NCBI GenBank assembly: GCA_014529385.2
Contig: CM043970.1
Coordinates: 64,618,996 to 64,682,995 of the forward strand
Direction: 5' to 3'
Length of the DNA: 64,000 bases
Source: Adiantum capillus-veneris
Taxonomy: Eukaryota; Streptophyta; Polypodiopsida; Polypodiales; Pteridaceae
Below the pieces are notes generated by a model that was not told the origin of the DNA, did not search any database, and was given only the letters and a program-made list of their open reading frames with translations. The translations under genes were made by a program, and so were the position numbers. This document shows positions 11,583 through 23,020 of the stretch, piece by piece (position 1 is the stretch's first letter; each line of letters starts with the position of its first letter).

Positions 11583-13598
11583 TATGGGTTTAAGCTTGAG
11601 CCCTCAAACTACCATATACAACTTTGGAACTCCACGTGATCCCAAGACTTATACAAAGTGTGTTGGAAATATTATGCACAACCATAGATATCTCCTGCTT
11701 TGATGCATATTTGGTGTAGCTTGTGTTAGCCATTGCTAACATTTCCCCCTTCCTAATTTGGTGCATATCCTCGTGTGCCGGTGAAGCAAGACACGCTGAC
11801 ATGGTAGAAAGCAAGTCCATGGAAGAAATGTTGAGCTGCAAAACATAAGAACAAGTAATGAGCATCAAAGGCCACCAAGAATGAATAAAACATGAAGCAC
11901 AATGAACAACCATGCAAAGTATTTTTTGCTTCCAAAAGCTGGGTGAATCATAGTCAGAAACTAGACAACATAAAGCAAAAAAACACCTAAACTATCGTGA
12001 AGATTAAACCACGTGAAATTTCAGTTTTATGCATGAAACAAACGCAATCAATTAAGACCCTAGTCTAATGCAAGTTCATAAACTTACTAGCCTAAAAACT
12101 ATGTGACAAATATTAATAAATCATTCAAGTCTATCATGTCTATGGGTTATAAAAAAACTCCTAATCTATTAGTACATTGTGAAAGCTTTTTGAAGCTCAT
12201 GGAATTTTTGTTTTTTTGTCATTCATAGGAAAAAGTAAAACATAACACAAGGCTACCACCCCAAGGCAAGTCTAGGTGTGACTCTCGGCTCCTTGAACCC
12301 TCAAGAAGGTGTCCCAAAAGCCTACTAGCCTACCAAGGCGGCGGCTACTCCCTATCAGCGCAGGGCATCAGTTAAGGGCCTTGACCAAGCGACCCAAGGT
12401 GATTCTCCTCGCCTGCCAAGTGCCAATAAGGCGCTAGGACTCACATAGACACAACATAACATAGATTGTTTTTTTTCATGTGTCTAGCAGCATTTTTGCT
12501 ACTTTTTCTTGACACTTTTTTGCTTCATTGATTCATTTTTTAGCACTTTTTTGTTTCTTCCAATATGAGATGCTTATGGCAATTAGACTAAAGGAATAAA
12601 GCCTAATCATAACCCTAGGTCATGCTAAAAATGAATGGAGTATTAAGACTATCACTAAGAGTTTAGGACTAATGAAAAATGAACCTACATTAATCTAAGG
12701 TCAAGGCCAATTACCTATGATTAGCACACATAAAACCTAAATTTTTGACGAGTTAATATTCACATAGCAAAGTGTTGAAACTTTAGGATGCCTAGATTTC
12801 GAACATGAAACAACCATAACTTAGAAGAAAAAATTACTCAAGCCAAGCATAGAGAATGAAGAGATGAAAAAAGAGCAAAATCATGAAAGGATTACACCTA
12901 TTCATGCTCTTTTGAGCATCCTTGAGCAAAAATCCCCTTTGTGTAGAGAAGTCTCTTGATCCTTTTTATTTGCAAAAGAAAAGCTAAGTATAAACACAAG
13001 CTACAAAATCCTTTTATTGAAAGTAAAAAGCACACATAAAAAAACATTAATGAAAACCTAAAGCTAGGGTCTTGCATACCCGAATTTGCCAAAGGGAAAA
13101 AACCCAAGGGAAAAAAGTACCTTTGGTTATGCACATGATGCTCTTTGTAGCAAATTTATGCATACATATCAACAATGAGAGAGATAAAATGCTTCTATAT
13201 AAGCACATTTTACAATTTTTACAATCTCTCATGAATGATTCAAAAGTTTGATTAATTTCTAGCTCAATGAAATATGGAATTAAAAACAAACCAAGAGCTA
13301 AAAATAATGCAACTTTTGAATGAAATTGAAGCAGCTCTTGATAGTCAAATTTTACAATTTAAAGCTTTTCAAAAAGTTGGCTAACTAACAACTAGCTCAT
13401 GAAATTCTACAATTTTAAAGCATGCTATGAGCTAGAGATGATTGCAACTTGATGAAATGAAAATGAATGGCTCTTACTAGTGTTGCTGAAGAGGGGGAGA
13501 TCGACCGCTTAAAATATTCAACACAAGCTTTCAAGCAATCACCATCAACCTATCCACCTCTTCTTCCAATTTCCAAGCACACACACTCACCTAGACTA

Positions 13599-13653
<55 letters not shown>

Positions 13654-13761
13654 ATAAACATAGAATTGACATCATAGACATGCTTGTAAGAGAGTGTAAG
13701 AGATGTGTAAGAGATGGAGACTAGATTAGAGAGTACACAGCAAATAACCATAGCATAAGAG
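11583..13761. other. Unassigned repeat-unit DNA with a CA microsatellite
   Basis: No recognisable coding region. A CA run of 50 bases lies at 13600-13649 (28 bases at 48553-48580 in unit 2). A G/C-richer patch at 12240-12450 stands out from the AT-rich surroundings but shows no tRNA- or SINE-like box that I can support. Confidence 0.5.
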
Positions 13762-14195
13762 AGTAGAGAAGATAATCTGCAAGAGAAAGGCCTAAATCTA
13801 GTCCCAAACTCCACGGAACCTCTCTTGTGGAGTTGGTATTTAATATATTATTTGAGTTTAAGGTGCCAAAAATTGAGGCCCCTCTTTTTACAATCACTTT
13901 ACTTTTGCCAACGAGTGAAGATCATTAGTTCTTGCATGACCCATAAGGGGAGTTCCCACTACAACTATTTACAGAGCCATAGTGGCTTATTGCAATGATG
14001 TTCTAAGATACTGTGCAAATATAAAATGGCCAAGAGTAAGTGCCGTCGCCTCTTCATCAACTCCCCGCATTCCACTCTACAAAATCATCATCAACTCAAT
14101 TAGTAAAATAAATAGACATCACATAATTAACCATTACGCCAGCTATCCCAATTGCAGCTAACCACTACAACAGGAGGGTGCCCAGTCTCGTAACA
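13762..14195 (-). repeat. E1 3' LTR
   Basis: On the minus strand it begins TGTTACGAGA right after the polypurine tract. Its other end matches the 5' LTR to within one base: the expected terminal T of TG is A here. One T is missing from a T run relative to the 5' LTR, explaining 434 versus 435 bp. Confidence 0.85.
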
Positions 14196-14243
14196 TCCCT
14201 CCCACGAGGGATAGCAACTGTCCTCAGTTGCTCAATAAAGAAA

Positions 14244-14820
14244 TCAACTGGACCGTGAGTGATGGAAAGTGTGGAGAAGGTCGGGAAAGTTGCGAAAAAA
14301 CTTTTCAGGCATCCATTTGGCATCCTCTCTAGGGTAGCCCTTGAAAGTCAAAAGGTAACGGTTATAAACCATTCCAGTGCGTGTAGTGGTGGTCTCATGC
14401 TCAACTATTTTATCAGGGATGAGTTGCTCTTCTTGGTCTACAAGTGAAGGTGGGTCCTCATAAATGTGGTGTGTAGGTAGGGGTCCTCGGAATGGGTGTA
14501 AAAGACTAATGTGAAAGACATTGTGAATGTGCCAATGTGCAGGTAGTTCTAAACAAAAAGAAACATCATTAATGACAGCTGAAATTTTAAAAGGTCCATA
14601 AAAACGAGGAGAAATCTTAACAAAGACATTAGTATCAACTCTTTTGATCCTGCATTTTTCCATGCGAAGTAAAACATGATCACCTTCTTTGAATTGGTGT
14701 GCCTTGCGGTGCTTGTTAGCATGCTTGGTGTAAAGTTCTTGTGAGTGTTTAATGGTAGAATGCACACTTGCATAAATATCATGAAAGTCAGTAGTGAAAT
14801 CATCAGCGGGGCAGGCACAA
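14244..14820 (-). pseudogene. E1 integrase C-terminus and chromodomain
   Basis: The frame 14765-14244 contains the integrase C-terminal fold (FKEGDHVLLRME, then FYGPFKISAV and HWHIHNVFHISLLHPF) followed by a chromodomain at roughly residues 115-170 (IVEHETTTTRTG, RYLLTFKGYPREDAKW). Chromodomains bind methylated histone tails through aromatic residues. The usual Trp of 'VKWKGY' is Phe here and the later Trp is kept, so the cage may be incomplete. A one-base shift near 14813 separates this part from the integrase core; the same shift is present in E2. Confidence 0.85.
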
Positions 14821-15203
14821 CATTAGAAAGACGTGAAGCAGGAGTAGGAAGAGAGTGACCATATACAATTTCAAATGGAGACTTACCCGTGGTAGTGTGA
14901 GTGGTGTTGTTGTATGCAAATTGCAAAATATGTAGGTAATCATCCCATTTCTTAGGTTGAGAAGAAACATAAGCCTTTAACAAGTCGATAATAGTGTGGT
15001 TGGGGACTTCTGTTTGACCGTTAGATTCAGGATGAAATGCAGAAGTGAAGTCAAGTGTAGTGACAAGATTTTCAAACACAGTAGTCCAAAAAGCACTACA
15101 AAATTTTGAGTCTCGATCAGAAATAATCACTTTAGGCAAACCATGATATGGAAAAATAGTCTTAAGAAACAAAAGTGTAGCTTGACGTGCTGTGAGTGTT
15201 TTC
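14821..15203 (-). pseudogene. E1 integrase catalytic core
   Basis: Part of the frame 15241-14549. It holds the second Asp in VIISDRDSKF (residue 42) and the Glu in SNGQTEVPN (residue 78), giving the D-x35-E spacing of retroviral-type integrases. The first Asp (SMDFVTG) is in the preceding frame. A frameshift after YFVP near 15204 breaks the polyprotein; E2 has the same break. Confidence 0.85.
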
Positions 15204-17258
15204 TTACGGAACAAAGTATGCTTTTTTAGAGAAATGATCAATAATAGTCCATATCATGTCATGTTTGTGCGTAGTGAGTGGGAAACCAGTAACAAAATCC
15301 ATTGAAATATGTTCCCAAGGTCTTTCAGGAATGGGGAGAGGGTGTAAAAGTCCCAATTTCTTACCTGTAGTAGCTGCTTTGATTTTTTGACAAATCAAAC
15401 AAGTTGAAACATACTGTTTAACATCCATTCTCATAGTAGGCCAATAGAAATCACGACATAAATTTTGAAAAGTTGCAGCAAATCCTCTATGTCCAGCATA
15501 AGGGGGTTTGTGCAATTCTTCAATAATTAATGTACGGAAAGGTTTAGTCACACACAATTTTTGTTTGAAATAAAGGAAGTTTTCTTGAATAGTGTATTCG
15601 AGAAATGTGTGTACAAAATTATCAAGCATGTGCGACCATGTCATTTTGAAATCATCATCATGTGCATAAGTGTCAGGCATAGTGTCAAATGAAGTTCCCG
15701 TAATGGTTGATAGATGATTAAGTGAGGGTCTTCTACTCAATGCATCAGCTACAACGTTTTCTTTACCAGGTTGGTATTGAATGTTGGGCTGAAAACTTTG
15801 AATAAAAGTGGCCCACTTAATATTTCTATCATCTATTAAGGGCTGAGAAAGTAAATATTTGATACTTTGTTGATCATTTTTAATGATCAAGTCAGTACCC
15901 ATTACATAGTGTTTCCAAATTTTCAATGCATGTACCACAACAGTCAACTCTTTATCATAAGTACTGAACTTTGTTTCAGAGGGTTTGAATTTACGACTTT
16001 CGAAAGCAATTGGATGTTTATCTTGCATGAGGACTGCACCGATACCTTTTCCACTAGCATCAGTGACTACCACAAAGAATGGTCTTTCAAAATCAGGCAA
16101 TTGCAATACAGGTGCATTAGTCAAAGCATGCTTAAGTGCATTAAATGAGCTTTCTTGCAAATCAGTCCATTCATAAGGCATGTTTTTCTTCAACAAGAGA
16201 GTCAAATAATTAGCTTTGTAAGCAAAATTACGAACAAATTTCCTGTAATAGCTACAAAGACCAATAAAAGATCGTAGCTCATGCAAGTTTTTGGGTCTAG
16301 GCCATGATTGAATGGCTTCAATTTTCTTTGGATCGACATGTATTCCCTTACCCGATACAATGTGTCCCAAATATTCAATTTCAGATTGGAAAAATGAACT
16401 CTTTTCAGGATTCAAATACAAGTGATTTTGTGCAAGGAGATCAAATACACGTGTTAAGTGTTGTTTATGCTCTTCTTCAGATTTACTGAATACCAAAATA
16501 TCATCAAAAAATAGAATCACAAAATCTTGATGGTCAATGAAAATTTGATTCATCATGCATGTGAATGTAGCTGGTGCATTTGTCAAACCAAATGGCATGA
16601 CAAGAAATTCATAGTGTCCAATTTGTGTTCTGAAAGCAGTTTTGTAGACATCATGTTCAAACATTTTGACTTGGTGATACCCTGATTTAAGGTCAATTTT
16701 GCTAAATATTTTTGCCCCTTTCAGTTTGTCTAGTAGATCATCCACTCTAGGAATAGGAAACCTATTCTTAATGGTGATCTTGTTTAAAGCCATGTACTCG
16801 ATACACATACAAAAGGTTCCATTTTTCTTCTTGACAAGAAGTACTGGAGCTCCGTATGGTGAACTACTAGGTCGGATTAGGCCTCGGTCAAGTAAATCAG
16901 TGATTTGAGTTTGTATTTCCCTGTGTGTGGTAGGATTTACACGATAAGGTGCTCTACAAGGAGGTTCACTACCCGGTATGATGTCAATTTTGTGGTCTTC
17001 TGGGCGTGATGGTGGAATTCCAGGTGGCAGATCATGCATGAAACAATCTTTAAATTGAGAGAGGAATTCATCATGGGTGGAGTTATGTGAAGTTTCTGTT
17101 TCAGCAGAAATTTGATTTCCCAAGACTAGATATGTTTTCCCCTGTTTTCGAATTGCTCCTTTGGCTTCAGTGTGAGAGAGGAGTGGAAATTTTTGATGTG
17201 CAAGTGTTGCTTGGATGGAGAAATTTTTATTATTATGAGAGAGACATTGTATGTGCAT
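15204..17258 (-). pseudogene. E1 pol: RT, RNase H and integrase N-terminus
   Basis: An open frame of 684 residues. RT spans about residues 85-290: D189 in KIDLKSGYHQ, MPFGLTNAPATF, and the catalytic FFDD with D252-D253. RNase H follows with D400, E437 and DALSRR near 505. The integrase zinc finger has H583, H590, C620 and C623, and D654 is the first catalytic Asp. The frame is shifted from gag-protease at its start and broken again at its end. RT and RNase H catalytic residues look intact. About four residues differ from the copy at 50131-52176. Confidence 0.9.
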
Positions 17259-18735
17259 GTTTTATAATTAATCAACGGATCAAATTCATGACGAAATGGC
17301 ATTCTCAAAATCATGTCAAGACCATGCAATGATGCTACCAAAAATGTACGTGCTTGTGTGAATTCACCAATGCAAACTTCAACAGTGACTTGAGTTTTAC
17401 AATTAAAACGTTGATTATTAAAAACAGTTTTGACCTTGTGAGGTGATGAGATTTCAGAGAGTGATATTTGTTGTGCCAATCGTGTGGAAATGAAATCATG
17501 GCTACTACCATCATCTAATAGAATGGTGACATTTTCACCCTTAACAGTGTCTTGCACTTTAAAAAAAGTGTGAGGAGATATAGGAGTATCTGAGGATGGG
17601 TTGTCGTCATTATCATAATCAGGATCATATCCCTCACCGTAGTTAACTTCCACTTCATTCATGAGGTTAAGAGTAGCTCTGTTGGGGCGGTTGTTGTTGA
17701 AGGGTTTCTGATTTGAATTCCTGTTGACTCCATTTGAATGGCCATTGGATTGACCATTGCCCTTAGCATGACCATTTGGACACTTATCTGCATAGTGACC
17801 ATACTGAAAGCATTTAAAACACTTCACCTTTTTGTTACCATTAGAATTTGGAGGAGAACGCTGGTTGAAAGGATGTTGGTTGCCTCGTTGCTGAGTGTTG
17901 TTGTTGTTGTTGCTCATATGAGGTTGAGCAGTTGTAGGAGGATTGTCAAATCTTCGTCTTTTGAAAAAAGTACGGCTTTGGTGTTTTCTTCTGTCAAAGT
18001 TAGAAGAGAAAGGAGGTCTCTTGTTGCGGTTAGTGTTAGCAGGTTGATCAGTGTGAGAGGAATGTCCACCTTTCTTCTTTTCTGCGTTGAGAGCCAAATT
18101 AATGGCCTTTGACAGAGAATCTGGTTCGAACATATCTACCTCAGCAATAATTTGTAGTGCCAAGCCTGATATGTACTTCCGCTTCAATTTCCTGCGACTA
18201 ACATGTTCAATAGCTTGCAATTGAATTAGAAAATTCCAAAAATGGTCAGTGTAACCCTGTACGTCTTCATTTCTACCCTGTCGAATTAAATCCCATTGAC
18301 GTCGTGCTTTAGCTTTGTACTGTGTGGGCAAAAATTGAGGTAAGAACACTTTTTTAAATGCATTCCAGGTGCGTGGTCTTCTTCCATGTTGTTTGGTGGC
18401 ATTCCACCACAATGCAGCGCTGCTAGTGAGATGATTGGATGCACACTTTACCATTTCACGCTCGGGAAAGTCTTCATCATGAAAATAGTCATCTAGTTGA
18501 CGTTATAACCCATGCTAGAACCGTGCTAGCATCTTTAGTGCCATCAAAATCTTCAAAAGTGAAGGCTTTTCTACTAATTTTGTTTTTCTTGGGTGTCGGT
18601 GCAGATTCGGTGTATGCAGAATGCAATAATTTATCTTCAAGTTCTTGCCTTCGCATGCGTTCATATGTGAGTGACTGCTGCAAATTTTGAAGTTGCTCTG
18701 CAATCGTGGGTGCCTGAGGATTGCGTGTTTTTTTT
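17259..18735 (-). pseudogene. E1 gag and protease
   Basis: Main frame 18454-17126. It has a gag region (WWNATKQHGRRPRTWNAFK, FLPTQYKAKARRQWDLIRQG), a zinc knuckle C212-x2-C215-x4-H220-x4-C225, then an aspartic protease. The protease active site reads LLDDGSSHDF (D314) where D-S/T-G is usual, and the later ILGMPW-like motif has Arg for Gly (ILRMPF); both changes are in E2 too. The N-terminal gag part (RRQELEDKL, AFTFEDFDGTKDAS) lies in another frame up to about 18735, broken near 18490. No ATG precedes it in frame. Confidence 0.85.
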
Positions 18736-20213
18736 TAATTAAATACTTAAATGGTAATGCTTAAAAGGCTATTTGGTGATATTTACAGATGCAATATGCG
18801 GAATAAAATAAAATAAATAACAAAAATGTAATGTACTTAGCTGAGAAATAGCGGTGGTGTCCAGTCCGGAATGGCGATGCGCTAGGAAATTGCCAGAGAA
18901 GTAGACGGTCCGACGGTGCGTTACCGAGCCGGTTGAATTTTGTAGCGTGCGGTCTCCTTATCCAAAAAAAATAGTGGTAATTTTTAACTTTCACCCCAAA
19001 GGTTGTCGAAGATGTTCGGCGAAGAATGAACGGCCAATATTCCCCTTTGAACAGCGAAATAGAAAGCTTGTGCGGCCAAAGGAGTCAATCGAATTGGAAT
19101 TGGAGACCGACCAAACGATTATAGAAGGGTACCCGAGTCCTTTATAAAAGGGGCCAACTTAATACTTAAGTTGAATGTCCACAATGGAATTGGAAAGCCT
19201 TTAGAGGTTTGGGTTAAATGGATTTGAAGGTTTACTTTAAAATAGGACCGTATGCTGCAGTGGGGAAGCCAATTGAATCGGGTAGTGCCGGGGGTGGCCA
19301 AAGTGAAAGGTAGACTACAGTGGGCGGCCGAGTAGGAACAATGGACGGCCAAGGTTTGAATTGTAGAGGGTTTGTAGCTCTCTTTTTTTTTGTAGTGGGC
19401 GGCCAAAACTTTAAACCTCAACTTTTGGTTTAAAAGAGGTGTGTAAAGGCTTTTAATAGCCTGCATGGCGTGTTGGAAAGCTACGGGCAGCACGCAAGTA
19501 TAGAGGGAGGTTCAGGGTGCCGTGCAGGGTAAGCTTTGGACCGCGAGGGAGTGACGATTTTTACCCAGCAGGCCTAGGCGTCAGTATTGGCGGCAGCTGC
19601 GAGCCTTTGCGTGCAGATCGACAACATGGGTCGGCGGTCCTTCCCACGGCCGGAGTTAGTAGATTTAAAATCGCTGCTAGGCAGCCCTTCCCACAGTAGG
19701 AGTGAGCCAGATGGACAAAAATTGTGGATATACTGTGATTGAATCGAGGAAGTACAAGGCAAGAGGGAATACTGAACTTGAGGCTTTCAAGCAAGAGAAT
19801 TATGGCAGTTCTCCGATGGTTTAGATGGCTCTTTCCTTCCTTCTATCTTATAATTTTCGTGACAAGCTTGAATTTCCTCCTCTCTTCTTTGATCCTTCTT
19901 TCCTTCCTCTTTAATTAAGCTTTCCGATGTCGTTCATCATGACAAAACAATTGCTCGCTCGAAGTCAAAAACCTTCCGACTGTCCAAGCTTTTATGCTTT
20001 CTTCTTGCTTTCACAATCCGCAATAATTATACATTAGAATTGAGGGTGAACACTCGACATACCATATTTTGGGTCGTTATGAAGCCGAATTGGAAATCAG
20101 TCGTCGCTGAATAGCCACCAATTAACAGTCGAGTTTTTCTTCTGCAAATTCGATCAATTATCCTTCGAATTTCCACAAGTCCTTGAATCCTTGAATTGCA
20201 AGGTCGATGAATT
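18736..20213 (-). other. E1 untranslated leader (about 1.5 kb)
   Basis: The stretch between primer region and gag has no recognisable protein domain. It is richer in G/C and in GGCCG-type words than the rest of E. Short minus-strand frames here are also present in E2, but they share no family features. A leader this long is unusual; a nested insertion cannot be excluded. Confidence 0.5.
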
Positions 20214-20224
20214 GCAATTGGGAT
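20214..20224 (-). promoter_or_regulatory. Possible self-priming primer-binding site of E1
   Basis: On the minus strand the 11 bases ATCCCAATTGC start two bases after the end of the 5' LTR, where a primer-binding site belongs. There is no TGG start typical of tRNA priming and no initiator-Met tRNA site. The same 11 bases are exactly complementary to GCAATTGGGAT within the LTR (20611-20621). Tf1/sushi chromoviruses prime with the first 11 bases of their own mRNA. By that model transcripts should start near 20621. Confidence 0.4.
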
Positions 20225-20226
20225 TT

Positions 20227-20661
20227 TGTAGAGAAGAGAATCTGCAAGAGAAAGGCCTAAATCTAGTCCCAAACTCCACGGAACCTCTCTTGTGGAGTTG
20301 GTATTTAATATATTATTTTGAGTTTAAGGTGCCAAAAATTGAGGCCCCTCTTTTTACAACCACTTTACTTTTGCCAATGAGTGAAGCTCATTAGTTCTTG
20401 CATGACCCATAAGGGGAGTTCCCACTACAACTATTTACAGAGCCATAGTGGCTTATTGCAATGATGTTCTAAGATACTGTGCAAATATGAAATGGCCAAG
20501 AGTAATTGTTGTCGCCTCTTCATCAACTCCTCGCATTCCACTCTACAAAATCATCATCAACTCAATTAGTAAAATAAATAGACAGCACATAATTAACCAT
20601 TACGCCAGATATCCCAATTGCAGCTAACCACTACAACAGGAGGGTGCCCATTCTCGTAACA
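20227..20661 (-). repeat. E1 5' LTR
   Basis: 435 bp, TG..CA ends (plus strand TGTAGAG .. GTAACA). It is near identical to the 3' LTR at 13762-14195, with a few substitutions and one T indel. Only about 40 bp lie between its 5' end and the segment complementary to the primer region. Confidence 0.85.
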
Positions 20662-20828
20662 ACTAGCCAAATTTTGTACTTGAAAGCTCTCCAAAAAAGT
20701 TGGGTACACATTAGCTCAAATGAAAAAACATAAATTCTGACCAAGCTATGAGCAGCATGTATACAACTTTAATCCAAATAATTGGAATGCACTACAAGAG
20801 GTTGTGTGCTCTTGTGACGCTGTTAGCG

Positions 20829-21080
20829 ACGGAAATACACTGGGTTTTTATAACCCCCGGCGTCGCTAAAACCGTCGCTACGAGGATCGCTACGAGAGCG
20901 TCGCTATGAGCGTCGCTATAGGCGTCGCTATATGCGTCGCTATAAGCGTCGCTATATAGCGACGCTTATAGCGACGCCCATAGCGACGCATATAGCGACG
21001 TTTACACAGAAGACTATAGCGACGCTCGTAGCGACGCTACAGAGCCATAAATAGCGACGCTTATATCGACGCCCGAGAGA
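20829..21080. repeat. CACTA subterminal repeats with a large palindrome (unit 1)
   Basis: The motif GCGTCGCTA or its reverse complement occurs more than ten times. Such repeats bind the TNP1-type protein in En/Spm. The bases 20944-20967 form a perfect 24-bp palindrome, and imperfect pairing extends to about 44 bp (20934-20977). Unit 2 lacks the 48 bases 20944-20991. Confidence 0.85.
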
Positions 21081-21090
21081 ATTTTTTTTT

Positions 21091-21119
21091 GGTGGCAGGG
21101 CATTGAATGCCCTGCCACC
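21091..21119. repeat. 14-bp inverted repeat with a 1-base spacer
   Basis: GGTGGCAGGGCATT, one G, then AATGCCCTGCCACC: a near-perfect hairpin just inside the CACTA subterminal repeats. It is conserved at 55972-56000. It could be a structural part of the element end or a transcript end for the minus-strand genes. Confidence 0.8.
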
Positions 21120-21641
21120 CATCAACCATATTGTACTTGATTCACTTTTTAAAAAAAGTGCAAGGGTAGATAATAGACCCAAAATAGTCACCCACAAGAC
21201 GCATTGTTTGCAAAATTGACAATTGTACACATCATAGGCAAAATGAATTGATTGGCAAATGTAATAATGACAATTGTACAACATCATAGGCATAAAGAAT
21301 TGATTGGCAAAAGGAACTGCAGTGACAAATGTAATAATATACATGGTTCAAAAAGACGTATAAAATCCGTCTCATGATACATAATCTATGAGAAACCCTA
21401 AACTAATGCTATCTAGCTACGGCTAAACTGACGTCGTCTAGTCAGACGTCTCATCGCGTCCAAGCGGCGTATCTGTCGGATTCTGCAAAAAAAGACAATA
21501 AGACAGCTTTCAGTAAGTATAAACATATAACGACATTTTATAAAACAATACAAAAAATAAAAAAGAGTAAACCCTAATACTAACCATGCCACCGCGAGAA
21601 CTGAGAATGTCCATCAGGGTGTTTAAGCCCTTCCTGCCTGC

Positions 21642-22748
21642 TTACTCGCCCTCGTACGGTGTGGGATCACGTCCTGTCATCGACCACTGTCAAAACATAC
21701 AAAGATTTCATTATGTTAGAACTAAAAAACTCATAAACCCTAAACTATCGAACATAAAGAGCAATGTGAAAACACTTACAAAATCGGCCTCAAATGATGC
21801 CCATCCACCGCTCCCCAAGTGGTGCGAGCTCCCTGCCTCTACTCGCGCTCTGGCTGCATCCTTTTGTTGCTTCCACTTGTCGGGATTCTCGCGCACTGCT
21901 TTCTTCGCATTCTTCCAATCTTCTTTGGCCAGCCAATCTGGCCTGTTCCACCCATTCTTGATTGCTTTTTGCACTTCGGAACGCTTGTGTTTGCAGTATT
22001 CGCGCATTCGAATCTTCATCAAGTCTTCATTGAAGCACTGATCCCGTGTTGGAACGGGAAACTCATCATGAAGTATGCTGATGACTCTGTTTTTTAAATC
22101 ACTTGGTACTTCACTCCATTTGTTTAGTATGTAGTGTCTAAACAGCTGAGAGCAAAGACCACGCATGCGCGAGATCACCTTCTTGCCGTCATCATCCATG
22201 ATGACGCCGCCGCTGATGTCGACGGAGTAAGGCAAGCCCTCTGGCCGGTGACGCGTGAACCTGGGTGTCCCGGCAGGGGTCTCTAGCGGCGTGTCGATGG
22301 GGGTACGGACGTCAGGTGTCTCCACCGACGTCTGGGCCCCAAAGCGAGGAGTGTCGAGTGGGGTGGCTCCTGGCGGAGTAGGTAGAGGTGTGTAGCTTCT
22401 AGGAACAGTCAGCCATGCAAAACCTGGCGTAGATGGCGATGTTGTGGCTGGTGTGGGGGCAGGCAAAGAAAGGGAGGGTAAAGAGCCTCATCGAACACGA
22501 GGCGGTGTGGAGGCATCGGTGGCGGAATCCCCACAACAACCGCCACCGCCACCACTAGAGCGCCGGTGTCTAGACAAGTGTGAAGCTCGTCTCGTCGACG
22601 CCGAAGCTTCGGAGCGCGCCGAATGCTCCGAAAGAGAGGGAGATACGGATGGAGTAGGAACGCGCGATGATGCGCCAGAGCGATGACGCTCCACGTACCA
22701 CTGTCTCTGCTGCGGTGACAAAGAAGAAAGAAACTCCTCATCATCCAT
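21642..22748 (-). pseudogene. TNP1-like CACTA accessory gene (plant Ptta/En/Spm transposase family), unit 1
   Basis: Exon 1 is 22748-21780, starting MDDEEFL. A donor GTAAGTG and acceptor TTGACAG join it in frame to a short exon 21686-21642 ending PYEGE. The N-terminus is Ser/Arg- and Pro/Thr-rich with TP-containing repeats. The C-terminal half matches the plant En/Spm transposase pattern: NKWSEVPSDLKNRVISI, then REYCKHKRSEVQKAIK and RPDWLAKEDW. This family is the DNA-binding partner of TNP2. A TGA at 22488-22490 interrupts an otherwise continuous frame and is also in unit 2, so the gene was damaged before duplication. Unit 1 keeps 16 codons lost from unit 2. Confidence 0.75.
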
Positions 22749-23020
22749 ACCTGCATTAAACACACGAATATTTAAACTTAATATTGAATGAATAGAGTAG
22801 ACAATGACGCAAAGACCATTAAATACAATGACGTAATGACGCATATAAATACAATGACGCAATGAATTGAGTGATAGAAGAGGCAAGTCGAAAACTCAGA
22901 ATTTTCAATCAAAAGATGTGAGCGCGAGTAGAAAAGAGCTTTATACACCATGGAAGGTACTTAGAGAGCCAGAGCTTTTACAACACGGAGAAAAATTGTT
23001 CAAATACAATATTTGTGGCT

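Larger units (their letters stand above)
13762..20661 (-). mobile_element. Element E1: full-length chromodomain Ty3/gypsy retrotransposon (unit 1)
   Basis: About 6.9 kb between two LTRs of 434 bp (13762-14195) and 435 bp (20227-20661). Order on the minus strand: 5' LTR, primer region, a long leader, gag, protease, RT, RNase H, integrase, chromodomain, polypurine tract (GTGGGAGGGA, 14196-14206), 3' LTR. The C-terminal chromodomain puts it in the chromovirus branch. No clear target duplication flanks it. Several frameshifts shared with E2 show that it was dead before the unit was duplicated. Confidence 0.9.

Noticed and set aside
12240-12450. G/C-richer patch considered as a tRNA-derived SINE
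   Set aside because: No A-box/B-box pair, tail or target duplication could be identified.
13720-13724. ACTAG near the left LTR of E, matching ACTAG right of the other LTR (20662-20666)
   Set aside because: It lies 38 bases outside the LTR boundary fixed by alignment of the two LTRs and no TG follows it; a chance 5-mer is likely.
15867-18112. Plus-strand open frames opposite E gag-pol
   Set aside because: Shadows of the minus-strand pol and gag; no domain of their own.
20829-21080. Regularly spaced GCGTCGCTA repeats resembling a CRISPR-like or satellite array
   Set aside because: They sit just inside a CACTACAAGA terminus, occur in both orientations and have no unique spacers, so they are CACTA subterminal repeats.
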